Origin: Colivivens sp963626085
GTDB lineage: Bacteria > Bacteroidota > Bacteroidia > Bacteroidales > Bacteroidaceae
DNA length: 64,000 nt
NCBI GenBank assembly: GCA_963626085.1
Contig: CAVFVJ010000008.1
Span: 1 to 64,000 of the forward strand
Direction of reading: 5' to 3'
The position numbers were made by a program, and so were the translations under genes. This document shows, one piece after another, positions 42,708 through 52,872 of this stretch; position 1 is the first letter of the stretch, and each line of letters opens with the position of its first letter. A model generated the notes under the pieces. It was not told where the DNA came from. It saw only the letters and a program-made list of their open reading frames with translations, and searched no databases.

Positions 42708-45700
42708 ATGACAGTACGCACTTATATATTCATCCTTCTTACACCACTGCTGGTTGTGACCGCAGGAACGGTACTGGCACAGTCATACACCATAGACAAG
42801 GCCAGCACGAAGCACGGACTGGGGAGCGGAGACATTCACTGTACCGCACAGGACAGGCACGGAACTGTATATGTAGGGACTGGCAGCGGATTATACCGTT
42901 TCAACGGAACGGACTTCGAGTCTTTTCCTGCCGGTGACGGATCGGAAGGGATTGCCGGACATGCCGTTGTCCGCATATTGACAGACAGACAAAGTGACTC
43001 GCTGTGGGTCACTGTTGACGATAGAATCGTTGCCATCAACACACAGGACTATGGTGTCACAACACATTACACCTCGCCACATACCGTGTCAGCGTCCATA
43101 CAGACTTTGGCGGACGCTTGCTTCGCCTCAGACAAGCAGATGTGGATCCTCCCGAGTCAAGGTGAGTTGAAACTGTTGTCACTCCACACAGGGAGGGTCT
43201 CTCCCATGACAGTCGGTAAAGGACATTTTCCGCATACGGGCAAGAACCTCTGTCTGGCGAAAGACCGCAACGGGATTCTGTACATAGGACACCAAGGCGA
43301 AGGACTGTCTGTCTACAACCCCAATACACTCACTGTGAAACGGTATGTCTTCCGTCCCGGCACAGACGGACTGCCCGGCAATGAAGTGACGGACATCTGT
43401 GTAGATTCACACCAACGGATATGGATTGCGACACACTGGGGACTGGCACTGTTCAATCCCCGAACGGAACGGTTCGTGACCTTCACCCATAGACAGAAGA
43501 AGAACAGTCTGAGCGACAGCGATATACATTCAATCCGTGAGATTGAAGGGAAACTATGGATTGGCACATGGCGCGGTGGAGTCAACATCCTCAACCTCGA
43601 CAGTCTTGACACTACACGGCCGTGGGAAGCCTCCTTTGGACACATCACAGCCGGAGACTTGCCGTCACAGCTTTCTTCGCCTTCCATAGTGGACATCTTC
43701 AACGATTCCTTCGGCAACATATGGCTGGGTAGTGCCAACAACGGGCTAAACATCATTCCACATATCACCTCGCCATTCCGTTCCATCTCATATTCGCCAT
43801 TGCGCGAAGAGACCAACGGACTAAGTGACAAAGCCATACTGAGTCTTTGTCACGACCGGGAAGGCAACATCTGGATAGGTACGGACAATGGCAACATAGA
43901 CATATACAGTCTGTTGCCAGACACTTCATCATACGGAAAGAAGGGACATCTGCACATGACCGGCGGAATCACAGCCATAACCGCAGACCGTGACGGAATG
44001 ATATGGATGGGTATAGACAAGACAGGACTGGTACGCTACAATCCACAGACACGGAATCCACAAAAGATACAGTTGGGAACTGACCCGTACTTCCGCACTT
44101 ACATCTACGCACTCCATCAGGCATGTAATGGAGACATGTGGATCGGCACCCACGACGGACTGTTCGTGTGCAAGCCACAAGACCTACAAGCAGAACTGGC
44201 AAACGACTGTCTAGTACACAATGCTGGAACACCCATACAATCGATTATCGAAGACCGCAACAATAACATTTGGGTAGCTACTGAAGGTAACGTATTCATC
44301 ATCACGCCACAAGGACGGCAAATAAAGAAGCTCGTCTTTCAGTCGGGTTACATCAGTTGCCTCTATCCAGACTCCAAAGGGAGAGTGTGGATAGCGGAAG
44401 GGAGAAACCTGCGCTATACCACAACTGATTCTACAGGGAAATACACTCTTCACACCGTCCATGCAGTGAAGAAGTGGGACAGTGACATACGTTCCGTCAT
44501 CGAAGGTGCGGACGGAAGCCTGTGGATGTCTGACAGCAGAAAGATAATCCATTACAGCCCGGAAAAAGACAAAGTGCAGTTCTTCGACCACCGGGACGGC
44601 ATACCCGAGGCGATCTTCAAGCCACACTGCCACACACGTGTGGACGACTTTATCTTCTTCGCCCAACAAGACGGTATATGCTATTTTGACTCCCGAGAGT
44701 CCATACCGTTCTATAGATTAGAAGCACCACGTATCATGTCTGTCACGGTAGAGACACCAGCCGGACAGAAAGAACTTCCACTGGGACAGGACATAGAGTT
44801 GAAACATGGTCAGCATTCGTTTACGATACGTTGCGGTGTGATCGATTATGCCATGAAGGACATAGTGGAGTACGCTTACTCGCTGGACGGGCGACAATGG
44901 GCAGCTGTCGCACACGGCAACCTCATCACTTTCCAGAACCTGGCTCCGGGATCGTATACCGTGTATGTCCGCGCAAGGGTACACAACCAGACATGGGCAG
45001 ACTCCATCGCCTCACTGAAAGTACACATCACGCCCCCATTATGGCTCACTTGGTGGGCAAAGCTACTGTACGTATCAGTATGCGTCATGATATTCATCAT
45101 CATCATCAGACGCTACAAACGGAAACTCAGAAAAAAGAGTCTGATGCAGCTGGAACGGCAACAGCTGATACAAGAGCAAAAGTTGAATGACGAGAGACTG
45201 CGCTTCTACACCGATGTGACACACGAGTTGCGCACACCCCTCACACTGATACTTGGTCCGCTGAAAGACCTGGAGACGGAAGAGATGAAGCCGTCGCAAG
45301 CGAAAAAAATCAGAATGGTCAGGAAAAGTGCATACCGGCTCTATGAACTGGTAAACCAGATTCTGGAGTTCCGCAAAAGCGATACCTGCAACCGCACGCT
45401 GACAGTTATACATGGAGACCTGTCTGTACTGGTACGTGAAGTGACACTGAAGTATGTGGAATTGAACTCTAACGGAAACGTGACGGTTGACTGTCTCGCG
45501 GAAGTGCCTTGCATACTGTGGTTCGACAAGGAGGCTGTCACCGTCATCCTTGACAACATGCTGTCAAATGCGCTGAAACACACTGCTGTCGGAAGGATTG
45601 AGGTGCGACTCCTACAGTCTGCCGATTCCAACGGCATCCAATATACGGAAGTCAGCGTAAGCGACACTGGATCGGGTATCCCCAAGGCAGACATGGAGCG

Positions 45701-46715
45701 CGTCTTCGACTGCTATTACCATACGGACAGAAAGGGACAGACAATCGGCACCGGCATAGGACTGGCATTGGCAAAGAAACTGGCAGAACTCCACCAGGGA
45801 CACATCAGTGTTGAAAGTGAAGTGGGCAAAGGCAGCATCTTCCGTTTCCGCATCCGCACAGACAATGAGTACCCTGATGCCATGCACTCTGATCTGACAT
45901 CCAATACCGACGCACAAACGACAGAGGACGCTGTACCGCTGAATGATAAGACTGTGCTGCTCATTGTAGAGGACAACGACGACATACGTTCCTACATAAA
46001 AGACTCTTTAATCGGAGATTTTGAGATACTTACTGCCACTAACGGACGAGAAGGTATTGATATCGCATTGAAGAGTATACCTGACATCATCGTAAGTGAC
46101 ATCATGATGCCTGTAACCGATGGCATCGAACTGTGCCAAACACTGAAACGGGACACACGCACATCTCACATCCCTATAATCCTGCTCACTGCCAAGGATA
46201 CAGAGGACAACAAGACGAAAGGATACATACATGGGGCAGACTCGTACATCACCAAACCGTTCAGCGTGCAGTTGCTTAAAACGAGAATAAGTAATCTGCT
46301 GCACAATAGGGAGAGGATTGCCGAATACTTCACAAGCGCAACATACAAGAAACAGATGGCGGAGAATGCGATAAGCCGGATGGACAAGGAGTTTATGGAA
46401 AAGGTGTGTGAAGCCATCGAGAAGAACATACGTGACGAGCAAATCAATATCACGGCACTCGCTGAAAGTATGAACATGAGCTATTCAACGTTCTACCGTA
46501 AGATGAAGGCACTGACCGGCATTACTGCCAACGAATTTATAAGGAAGACAAAGATGCGGCATGCGGAACAAATGATTCTCACAAGGAAATATACACTGAC
46601 AGAAATAATGATGGAAGTAGGCTATAACAGCAGAACCGCATTCCGTGAAGCGTTTAAAGCCGAATTCGGTGTAGCTCCGTCAAGATACCTTGACAACATC
46701 AACCTTCACGGATAA
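42708..46715 (+). CDS. Hybrid two-component system regulator (HTCS) facing GH127
   Basis: A 1335-residue one-piece regulator. In order: signal peptide (about 1-24); propeller-type periplasmic sensor with repeated W-x-G-T blades (KLWIGTWRGGV, NIWIGTDNGN); Y_Y_Y domain (about 705-775); membrane segment (about 783-803); HisKA with His839 in THELRTPLT; HATPase with SDTGSGIP and GTGIGLAL; receiver with Asp1131 in SDIMMP; C-terminal AraC helix-turn-helix. A TATCTTTG -7 box lies at 42680-42687. Divergent from the GH127 enzyme, so it probably senses an arabinose-containing oligosaccharide and activates that gene. Confidence 0.95.
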   Translation: MTVRTYIFILLTPLLVVTAGTVLAQSYTIDKASTKHGLGSGDIHCTAQDRHGTVYVGTGSGLYRFNGTDFESFPAGDGSEGIAGHAVVRILTDRQSDSLWVTVDDRIVAINTQDYGVTTHYTSPHTVSASIQTLADACFASDKQMWILPSQGELKLLSLHTGRVSPMTVGKGHFPHTGKNLCLAKDRNGILYIGHQGEGLSVYNPNTLTVKRYVFRPGTDGLPGNEVTDICVDSHQRIWIATHWGLALFNPRTERFVTFTHRQKKNSLSDSDIHSIREIEGKLWIGTWRGGVNILNLDSLDTTRPWEASFGHITAGDLPSQLSSPSIVDIFNDSFGNIWLGSANNGLNIIPHITSPFRSISYSPLREETNGLSDKAILSLCHDREGNIWIGTDNGNIDIYSLLPDTSSYGKKGHLHMTGGITAITADRDGMIWMGIDKTGLVRYNPQTRNPQKIQLGTDPYFRTYIYALHQACNGDMWIGTHDGLFVCKPQDLQAELANDCLVHNAGTPIQSIIEDRNNNIWVATEGNVFIITPQGRQIKKLVFQSGYISCLYPDSKGRVWIAEGRNLRYTTTDSTGKYTLHTVHAVKKWDSDIRSVIEGADGSLWMSDSRKIIHYSPEKDKVQFFDHRDGIPEAIFKPHCHTRVDDFIFFAQQDGICYFDSRESIPFYRLEAPRIMSVTVETPAGQKELPLGQDIELKHGQHSFTIRCGVIDYAMKDIVEYAYSLDGRQWAAVAHGNLITFQNLAPGSYTVYVRARVHNQTWADSIASLKVHITPPLWLTWWAKLLYVSVCVMIFIIIIRRYKRKLRKKSLMQLERQQLIQEQKLNDERLRFYTDVTHELRTPLTLILGPLKDLETEEMKPSQAKKIRMVRKSAYRLYELVNQILEFRKSDTCNRTLTVIHGDLSVLVREVTLKYVELNSNGNVTVDCLAEVPCILWFDKEAVTVILDNMLSNALKHTAVGRIEVRLLQSADSNGIQYTEVSVSDTGSGIPKADMERVFDCYYHTDRKGQTIGTGIGLALAKKLAELHQGHISVESEVGKGSIFRFRIRTDNEYPDAMHSDLTSNTDAQTTEDAVPLNDKTVLLIVEDNDDIRSYIKDSLIGDFEILTATNGREGIDIALKSIPDIIVSDIMMPVTDGIELCQTLKRDTRTSHIPIILLTAKDTEDNKTKGYIHGADSYITKPFSVQLLKTRISNLLHNRERIAEYFTSATYKKQMAENAISRMDKEFMEKVCEAIEKNIRDEQINITALAESMNMSYSTFYRKMKALTGITANEFIRKTKMRHAEQMILTRKYTLTEIMMEVGYNSRTAFREAFKAEFGVAPSRYLDNINLHG

Positions 46716-46742
46716 TCCAGTTACCGATGGAGTTCTTGTCAG

Positions 46743-47375
46743 TTTCTTCTTGTCGACACACTACAGACATACTTTGAAGGAAGGAAAGACCTCTTCGAGG
46801 GACTGAAGATCATGCAACTGGAGGCAGACTGGAAGCAGCATCCCGTAATCCGCCTCGACCTCAGCTTGGGCGGATCGAGTGCGGAGACGCTGCGATCATA
46901 CCTTGACGTACGCTTCAGGTTCTATGAGAAGATGTATGCCGTTTCCCTGCCATCTACAGCCCACCTTGCCGACCGTTTCAATGCCATCGTCACAAACGCC
47001 TACGAACAGACAGGACAGAAGGTCGCCATTCTCATCGACGAATACGACTCTCCCCTTCAGCACTCGTGGAAGACACCAGAGCACGAAAAATGCACGGAAG
47101 TATACCGCGAAGTCTTTGCTGTTCTGAAAGCAGCCGACGAGTACGAGCGACTGGTGTTCATCACGGGCATCACCAAGTTCACACAAATATCCCTCTTCTC
47201 TGTATTGAACAACCTCACCAACATCAGTTTCCTGCCTGAGTACGCCACCATCTGCGGCATTACGGAGGAGGAAATCGGCATGAACTTCCAACCTGAGCTG
47301 GAAAGGATGGCAAAGGTGAACGGATGGACAAACCAAAGGCTCTCTCGCAACCAGTACGATACATCTCCACTGTAG
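46743..47375 (+). pseudogene. Truncated AAA-ATPase-like gene (PF09820 type)
   Basis: A remnant of the AAA-ATPase-like family common in Bacteroidetes, usually 500-560 residues with a C-terminal nuclease-like domain. Here only about 205 codons remain: LLVDTLQTYFEGRKDLFEGL, VIRLDLS, Walker-B-like LIDEYDSPLQ, FITGITKFTQISLFSVL and GITEEEIGM. The N-terminal part with Walker A (normally just before LLVDTLQ) is missing; in its place the frame runs straight back to the stop of the hybrid regulator. The 3' part is also lost, ending RNQYDTSPL. Without the nucleotide-binding loop it should be inactive. Confidence 0.8.
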
Positions 47376-47507
47376 ATTGGCCAAACTGCATGTACCCACC
47401 CTGCTTTTGGATACGTTACTTGATGCTGTCGTGACAGCTGTCCAATAACGACCGTCATATGAGTACCATGTACCGTCATTGGTTCGGTATCCCAATCCGT
47501 TTATACA

Positions 47508-47539
47508 TATTTTTCATTCAATCACCGCAACACTTGGAA
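47508..47539. repeat. 32-base element, copy 2 (first copy at 29855)
   Basis: 29 of 32 bases match 29855-29886 in the same orientation. It lies about 130 bases past the decayed ATPase gene and just outside the terminator of the acyl-CoA dehydrogenase operon. Confidence 0.65.
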
Positions 47540-47564
47540 TCGAAGTATAGCAAAAGTAACGGAC

Positions 47565-47603
47565 AAAAAAAACCGTTGTCCATAGACTTGCTAAGGACAA
47601 CGG
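47565..47603 (-). terminator. Terminator of the acyl-CoA dehydrogenase-ETF operon
   Basis: On the minus strand stem CCGTTGTCC / GGACAACGG (47603-47595, 47581-47573) with a 13-base loop is followed by eight T. It lies 22 bases past the dehydrogenase stop. Confidence 0.85.
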
Positions 47604-47625
47604 CTTGATATGTTGGAGAGGTTGT

Positions 47626-49332
47626 TTACTTGTAGTTCTCCAGTACCTCGGTGTTCATGCCGTGGATGTAACTGTAGTGGCGTGCAATCTCACCCTCTGC
47701 ATGATTGAAGAACACCACGAGACTCTTCTTGAAGAGTTCTGCATTGCGGATGGTGTCCTTGAGCAGAAGGATGGACATGATGGTGTAGGCAGTCATCTCG
47801 TAGAGCTTGCGAGCACAGAAGTCGAGCACATCCTGACTCTCCTGTGACTTCACGTACTCGATGCACTCCTGCAGTTTCTGTGCTGCAGCCTCGATACGGG
47901 CAACGTAGTCCGCATACTCCGCATTGTCCTTCACCTCAGCGAGCATGTCGTTGATGACGTTAGTGTATGTACCGTTGGTCACGTAACGGATGGCAGCGAC
48001 AGTCTGCAACTGTGTTGTACCCTCATAGATGCTTGTGATACGAGCGTCACGGTAGATGCGCTGACACTTGTACTCCTCCATATATCCGCTTCCACCGTGC
48101 ACCTGTATTGCATCGTAGGTACACTGGTTGGCAAACTCACTGTTCATACCCTTGGCAAGTGGTGTGAACGCATCAGCCAGACGACTGAACGCCTTCAGTT
48201 CCTTACGCTCCTCGGGAGTGAGCTGACGGTCACGTGCGATATCCTCAAGTGCCTTGTAGATATCCACGTAACGTGCTGTCTGGTAGAGAAGGCTACGTCC
48301 GGCATCGAGTTTCGCCTTGATGGTTGCGATCATATCGTAGACCGCAGGGAAGTTGATGATCTCCTTGCCGAACTGACGACGGTCCTTAGCATAAGCCAAA
48401 GCCTCCTCGTAAGCCGCCTGTTCGATACCGACAGACTGAGCAGCGATACCTAAGCGGGCACCATTCATCAGAGACATCACGTACTTGATGAGTCCCAACT
48501 TACGGTCGCCACAGAGTTCAGCCTTGGCGTTCTTGAAAGTAAGCTCACAAGTAGGACTTCCGTGGATTCCGAGCTTGTGCTCGATACGGCGCACGTTAAC
48601 CCCACCACTCTGCTTGTCGTAGATGAACATGGACAGTCCGCGTCCGTCACGAGTACCCTCCTCACTGCGCGCAAGCACGAGGTGGATGTCAGAGTCACCG
48701 TTGGTGATGAAACGCTTGACACCGTTGAGCAACCAGCAGCCATCCTTCTCGCTGTAAGTAGCTTTCAGCATCACCGACTGGAGGTCAGAACCAGCATCAG
48801 GTTCTGTAAGGTCCATTGACATGGTCTCACCGGCACACACACGTGGGATATACTTCTTACGCTGCTCCTCACTACCGAAGCAGTAGAGAGTTTCGATACA
48901 GTCCTGGAGCGACCAAATATTCTCGAACCCAGCGTCACCTGCACTGACGATTTCGTTGGCGGCAGTGTAGACAGTGACTGGCAGGTTCAGTCCCTCATAA
49001 CGGCGCGGCATGGTCATTCCGTTGAGACCAGCCTTACGAGTAGCATCCAGGTTGTCATAAGTTTTGGAAGCGTAACGCACACGTCCGTTCTCGCAGTGCG
49101 GTCCTTCGAGGTCCACATCCTCTGCGTTCGGAGCAATCACGTTAGCGTTGATGTCGCCCACAACCTCAAGCACCTTGTCGTAGTTGTCCATCGCGTCCTC
49201 GAAGTCGTCCGGAGCATAGTCGTACTTTCCCTTATCCTCGAAGCCACGCTCTTTAAGTGCCACGATGCGCTGCATCATGGGGTGTTCCATGTGGAACTTT
49301 ATCTCAGGGATATCTGTATATGAATTAGCCAT
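47626..49332 (-). CDS. Acyl-CoA dehydrogenase
   Basis: FAD enzyme that oxidises an acyl-CoA (or, in anaerobes, reduces an enoyl-CoA) with ETF as electron partner. The 568 residues are longer than the usual 380 and match the Bacteroidetes form with a C-terminal extension. FAD/substrate segments include SMDLTEPDAGSDLQSV, GVKRFITNGDSD, YAKDRRQFGKEI and IQVHGGSGYMEEY. EtfA and EtfB follow within 7 bases upstream on the same strand, so electron transfer to the ETF is near certain. Which acyl-CoA is used is not visible. Confidence 0.9.
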   Translation of the reverse strand: MANSYTDIPEIKFHMEHPMMQRIVALKERGFEDKGKYDYAPDDFEDAMDNYDKVLEVVGDINANVIAPNAEDVDLEGPHCENGRVRYASKTYDNLDATRKAGLNGMTMPRRYEGLNLPVTVYTAANEIVSAGDAGFENIWSLQDCIETLYCFGSEEQRKKYIPRVCAGETMSMDLTEPDAGSDLQSVMLKATYSEKDGCWLLNGVKRFITNGDSDIHLVLARSEEGTRDGRGLSMFIYDKQSGGVNVRRIEHKLGIHGSPTCELTFKNAKAELCGDRKLGLIKYVMSLMNGARLGIAAQSVGIEQAAYEEALAYAKDRRQFGKEIINFPAVYDMIATIKAKLDAGRSLLYQTARYVDIYKALEDIARDRQLTPEERKELKAFSRLADAFTPLAKGMNSEFANQCTYDAIQVHGGSGYMEEYKCQRIYRDARITSIYEGTTQLQTVAAIRYVTNGTYTNVINDMLAEVKDNAEYADYVARIEAAAQKLQECIEYVKSQESQDVLDFCARKLYEMTAYTIMSILLLKDTIRNAELFKKSLVVFFNHAEGEIARHYSYIHGMNTEVLENYK

Positions 49333-49338
49333 TTCCTC

Positions 49339-50379
49339 TTACTTGTTATTTGATTTATAATACTTGATGAGCTTTGGTAAGACATCCTCGATGTTACCGT
49401 TTATGTTGTAGTCCGCAATCTGGTTGATTGGCGCGTTCTCGTCGTTGTTGATGGAGATGATGATACCCGAATCCTTCATGCCAGCGATATGCTGGATAGC
49501 TCCACTGATTCCACAGGCGATGTACACCTTAGGACGTACGGTAACACCCGTCTGACCAATCTGACGGTCATGGTCTACCCATCCTGCGTCGACAGCCGCA
49601 CGGCTTGCTCCCACTTCGGCGTGAATCTCCTTGGCAAACTGGAACAGGAGGTCGAATCCTTCCTTGCTTCCTACTCCGTAGCCTCCTGCCACGACGATGC
49701 TGGCACCCTTCAGGTTGTGCTTTGCAGCCTCCACATGACGGTCGAGCACCTTCACCACATAATCAGTCTCCGGCACGTACTTGCCAACCTCATGGCGGAT
49801 GACCTCACCCTTGTAATTCTCGTCCACTATCTCACGCTTCATCACTCCGTCGCGCACTGTCGCCATCTGCGGACGGTGATCCGGATTGACGATGGTAGCG
49901 ATGATAGAGCCACCGAATGCCGGACGGATCTGCATCAGCTGGTTGTCGTAGTGCTTTGTAACCATAGCGTCACCCTCCTTCACCTTCATCTCGAAGTCGT
50001 CAATCTCCAACTGAGTACAGTCGGCAGTCAGACCAGAGTGGAGGGCACTTGACACGCGCGGACCGAGGTCACGGCCGATGACGGTAGCACCCAACAGACA
50101 GATCTGCGGCTTCTCCTCCTTGAAGAGGTTCACCACAGCTGAAGTGTGGGGAAGTGACGTGTAAGGGAAGAGGCGTGGGTCGTCGAAGACATGCACGCAG
50201 TCCACACCATAAGGATACAGCTGCTTCTCAACACCATCCAGATTACTGCCCACACACAAACATTCGAGCTTTACTCCCAGTCTGTTTGCCAGTTTGCGCC
50301 CTTTGGTGCAAAGTTCCAGACTCACCTCGGCAATCTTGTTCTGTTCACCGAGTTCTATATATACAAATACGCTGTCCAT
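49339..50379 (-). CDS. etfA: Electron transfer flavoprotein, alpha subunit
   Basis: Binds FAD and passes electrons to or from the acyl-CoA dehydrogenase. The 346 residues have an N-terminal ETF domain and the C-terminal FAD domain signature VVAGGYGVGSKEGFDL, VGASRAAVDAGW, IGQTGVTVRPKVYIA and ISGAIQHIAGM. It begins 1 base after etfB and ends 6 bases before the dehydrogenase. Whether this ETF bifurcates electrons cannot be told by eye. Confidence 0.93.
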   Translation of the reverse strand: MDSVFVYIELGEQNKIAEVSLELCTKGRKLANRLGVKLECLCVGSNLDGVEKQLYPYGVDCVHVFDDPRLFPYTSLPHTSAVVNLFKEEKPQICLLGATVIGRDLGPRVSSALHSGLTADCTQLEIDDFEMKVKEGDAMVTKHYDNQLMQIRPAFGGSIIATIVNPDHRPQMATVRDGVMKREIVDENYKGEVIRHEVGKYVPETDYVVKVLDRHVEAAKHNLKGASIVVAGGYGVGSKEGFDLLFQFAKEIHAEVGASRAAVDAGWVDHDRQIGQTGVTVRPKVYIACGISGAIQHIAGMKDSGIIISINNDENAPINQIADYNINGNIEDVLPKLIKYYKSNNK

Positions 50380-50380
50380 A

Positions 50381-51181
50381 TTATCCGATAGTGTTGCTTT
50401 CGATTAATTCCTTCATTAAGTTGTCTATATCCTCGTCGCTGGATGTCAGCGTCTTGGTTTCCTTTGCCTTGAAAACGATACTCTTCACAGCCTTGACGTT
50501 GGTAGGGCTACCAGCCTTACCGATCTGTGCTGGGTCGGCATCGATGTCAGCAGCACCCCATGTAGTGAACTCTGCCTTCTTGTGCGCCATCACACACTTC
50601 ACGTTACGGCTACGGCAAGGAGCCGCACTTCCGTTCACAGTAACAACGATTGGCAGTGGAGCCTCGACTGTCTCGACACCTCCGTCGATGTGGCGGCGCG
50701 CTACAATCTTATCCTTCGTGCACTCGAGGATTTCTTCAGTATATGTAATCTGTGTCAGACCGAGTTTCTCAGCCACCTGCGGACCTACCTGGGCAGTATC
50801 TCCGTCGATAGCCTGACGTCCGCAGAGGATGATATCATAGTCACCTATCTTCTTTATTGCCTGTGCAAGTGAATAGCTCGTAGCAAGTGTGTCTGCACCG
50901 CCGAGAGCACGGTCAGTAAGCAGGATTCCGTTGTCCGCACCGCGGTACAAGCCCTCACGCAGAACCTCCGTGGCCTTAGGAAGTCCCATGGTAAGCATTG
51001 TTATTGTTGAACCCGGATTCTGCTCCTTCAAGCGCAAGGCTTGTTCGAGAGCATTCAGATCTTCCGGATTGAATACTGCAGGAAGGGCTGCACGGTTAAC
51101 AGTTCCTTCTGGGGTCATAGCTTCAGGTCCAACGTTACGTGTATCTGGCACCTGTTTTGCTAATACAATGATTTTAAACAT
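50381..51181 (-). CDS. etfB: Electron transfer flavoprotein, beta subunit
   Basis: Partner of EtfA, 266 residues, with the adenine-nucleotide domain (MFKIIVLAKQVPDTR, DLNALEQALRLKE) and the family signature region LPIVVTVNGSAAPCRSRN. It is the first gene of the etfB-etfA-dehydrogenase operon. A TACCTTTG -7 box on the minus strand (51223-51216) lies 35 bases upstream. Confidence 0.93.
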   Translation of the reverse strand: MFKIIVLAKQVPDTRNVGPEAMTPEGTVNRAALPAVFNPEDLNALEQALRLKEQNPGSTITMLTMGLPKATEVLREGLYRGADNGILLTDRALGGADTLATSYSLAQAIKKIGDYDIILCGRQAIDGDTAQVGPQVAEKLGLTQITYTEEILECTKDKIVARRHIDGGVETVEAPLPIVVTVNGSAAPCRSRNVKCVMAHKKAEFTTWGAADIDADPAQIGKAGSPTNVKAVKSIVFKAKETKTLTSSDEDIDNLMKELIESNTIG

Positions 51182-51359
51182 AGTCGCTATTTTATAATTA
51201 TAAAAATCTTGGCGGCAAAGGTAGTGATTTTTTGGATGCCAACATAGCTTTCACCGCCAAATATTGCACATCGCCATAGTTATTGTGTGGCAAAATGGAA
51301 TAGCCAGTCTGATGCATCCTGCTTTTTATGCACATGACACATATCGGCTGTGCCGACTG

Positions 51360-51382
51360 ACAACTGCGCAAGTCGCAGTTGT
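51360..51382. other. Hairpin in the etfB-dgt interval
   Basis: Perfect 9-base stem ACAACTGCG / CGCAGTTGT with a 5-base loop. There is no T run on either side. It may be a processed 3' end or a protein site. Apart from this hairpin and the etfB -7 box I see nothing in the 243-base gap 51182-51424. Confidence 0.45.
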
Positions 51383-51424
51383 TCTGCGCACGTATATGTT
51401 TATATAATAAGGTGTAATGAACAC

Positions 51425-52756
51425 CTATATTATCGGTATGCTCTCCCCGTTTATCTTACGGAACAGGTCGAATGCATATACATCGGTCATGCCCGATATA
51501 AAATCCAGCACCGACATTATACGTTCATAGGGGTCTGGAGAAGTGAGGTCGTACTGCGAGGAAACCCTTCCCAACAGCAACTTCGAATAAGCCTTACCAG
51601 GGTTCATGGAAGCGTTGATAAAAAGGTCGATAAGAGTACTTATCACCTTGTAGCCCGCCAACTCAATGTCGAGTACATCCTTACTGAAATAGATTTTCTC
51701 ATACGATGCCTTCTCGCACGCCTTATAAGCTTCACGTATCCTCTCATCCGTATGGTCAATCAACGAACCTGTAAACGTACCGTCAAGAATCTCGTCCTCA
51801 TGCTCCACGAAGACCCTTACACAGGCAGACTCAAGAGCACCGATGCAGCACGAGCGCAGGTACACCACTTGTTCGTTGATATCATCGACAGTCTTCAGCA
51901 CCTTCAGGATTTTCTCCTGCCGTTCCTCTTCAAAGTAACCAAGCAACAAACTGAACGTCTCATCAGTAGACAGTATCTTCAACTTATGAGCATCTTCTAT
52001 ATCCATGATTTCATAGCAGATGTCGTCTGCTGCCTCAACCAGATAAACCAGAGGGTAACGGGCATAACGGGGATTGTCGCAGTCATCATTCAACTGCCGT
52101 ATACCCAGTTCTGAGGCAATCTTCCTGTATGTGGGCATCTCACTCCGAAAGAAGCCGAACTTCTGCTTGTCACCAGCCAGACCCGACGTGAACGGATACT
52201 TTACTATTGACGCCAATGTGGAATAGGTCATGACGAACCCACCGGGACGACGTCCCTTGAACTGATGGGTGAGCAAACGGAATGCGTTGGCGTTCCCTTC
52301 ATAATGAGTCAGGTCATTCCACTGCCCTGGTGTCACCATGTCGCGGCATTGCTGCCCGTCGCCTTCGGAAAAGAACGTTGCAATGGCCCGCTCACCTGAA
52401 TGTCCGAACGGAGGGTTGCCCAGGTCGTGGGCAAGACATGCGGCACTTACGATGGAACCGCACTCACTGAAATGGGTATCTACCAGTTCCGGGTGCTTCT
52501 GCAACAGACGATGGGATGTATCGTCGCCCAACGAGCGGCCCACACTTGCCACTTCCAGGCTGTGTGTCAGCCTGTTGTGCACAAAGATACTTCCCGGAAG
52601 CGGAAATACCTGTGTCTTGTTCTGCAGGCGGCGAAATGGCGATGAGAAGATAAGTCGGTCATAATCTCGATGGAATTCCGTACGGTCGTCCTTCCGTTTG
52701 TAATGCAAGTCCTCCTGTCCTAAACGTTTGTTTGATATGAGTCGCTTCCAGTCCAC
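51425..52756 (-). CDS. dgt: dGTP triphosphohydrolase
   Basis: HD-domain enzyme that cuts dGTP (often all dNTPs) to nucleoside and triphosphate. The 443 residues show the metal ligands H (RLTHSLEVASVG) and HD in AHDLGNPPFGHSGE, and a later YLVEAADDICYEIMD segment with the fourth ligand. It is head-to-head with dut, another dNTP-pool enzyme, across a 116-base interval. A hairpin around 51407-51432 overlaps its stop codon. Confidence 0.92.
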   Translation of the reverse strand: MDWKRLISNKRLGQEDLHYKRKDDRTEFHRDYDRLIFSSPFRRLQNKTQVFPLPGSIFVHNRLTHSLEVASVGRSLGDDTSHRLLQKHPELVDTHFSECGSIVSAACLAHDLGNPPFGHSGERAIATFFSEGDGQQCRDMVTPGQWNDLTHYEGNANAFRLLTHQFKGRRPGGFVMTYSTLASIVKYPFTSGLAGDKQKFGFFRSEMPTYRKIASELGIRQLNDDCDNPRYARYPLVYLVEAADDICYEIMDIEDAHKLKILSTDETFSLLLGYFEEERQEKILKVLKTVDDINEQVVYLRSCCIGALESACVRVFVEHEDEILDGTFTGSLIDHTDERIREAYKACEKASYEKIYFSKDVLDIELAGYKVISTLIDLFINASMNPGKAYSKLLLGRVSSQYDLTSPDPYERIMSVLDFISGMTDVYAFDLFRKINGESIPII

Positions 52757-52872
52757 TGTAGTTACGCTTCTTTATATTACGGTGCAAAACTACAAAAAAA
52801 AGTATTAAGAGCAACTGCCATGTAGAGAGAAATTCGTAAATTTGCATGGCATAATATGTAATGCAACAAATC

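Noticed and set aside
47376..47507. Minus-strand frame containing GYRTNDGTWYSYDGRYW as a fragment of a FISUMP-type surface protein
   Set aside because: Weak, by-eye resemblance, no ATG start and no continuous domain; kept only as a hint of erosion.
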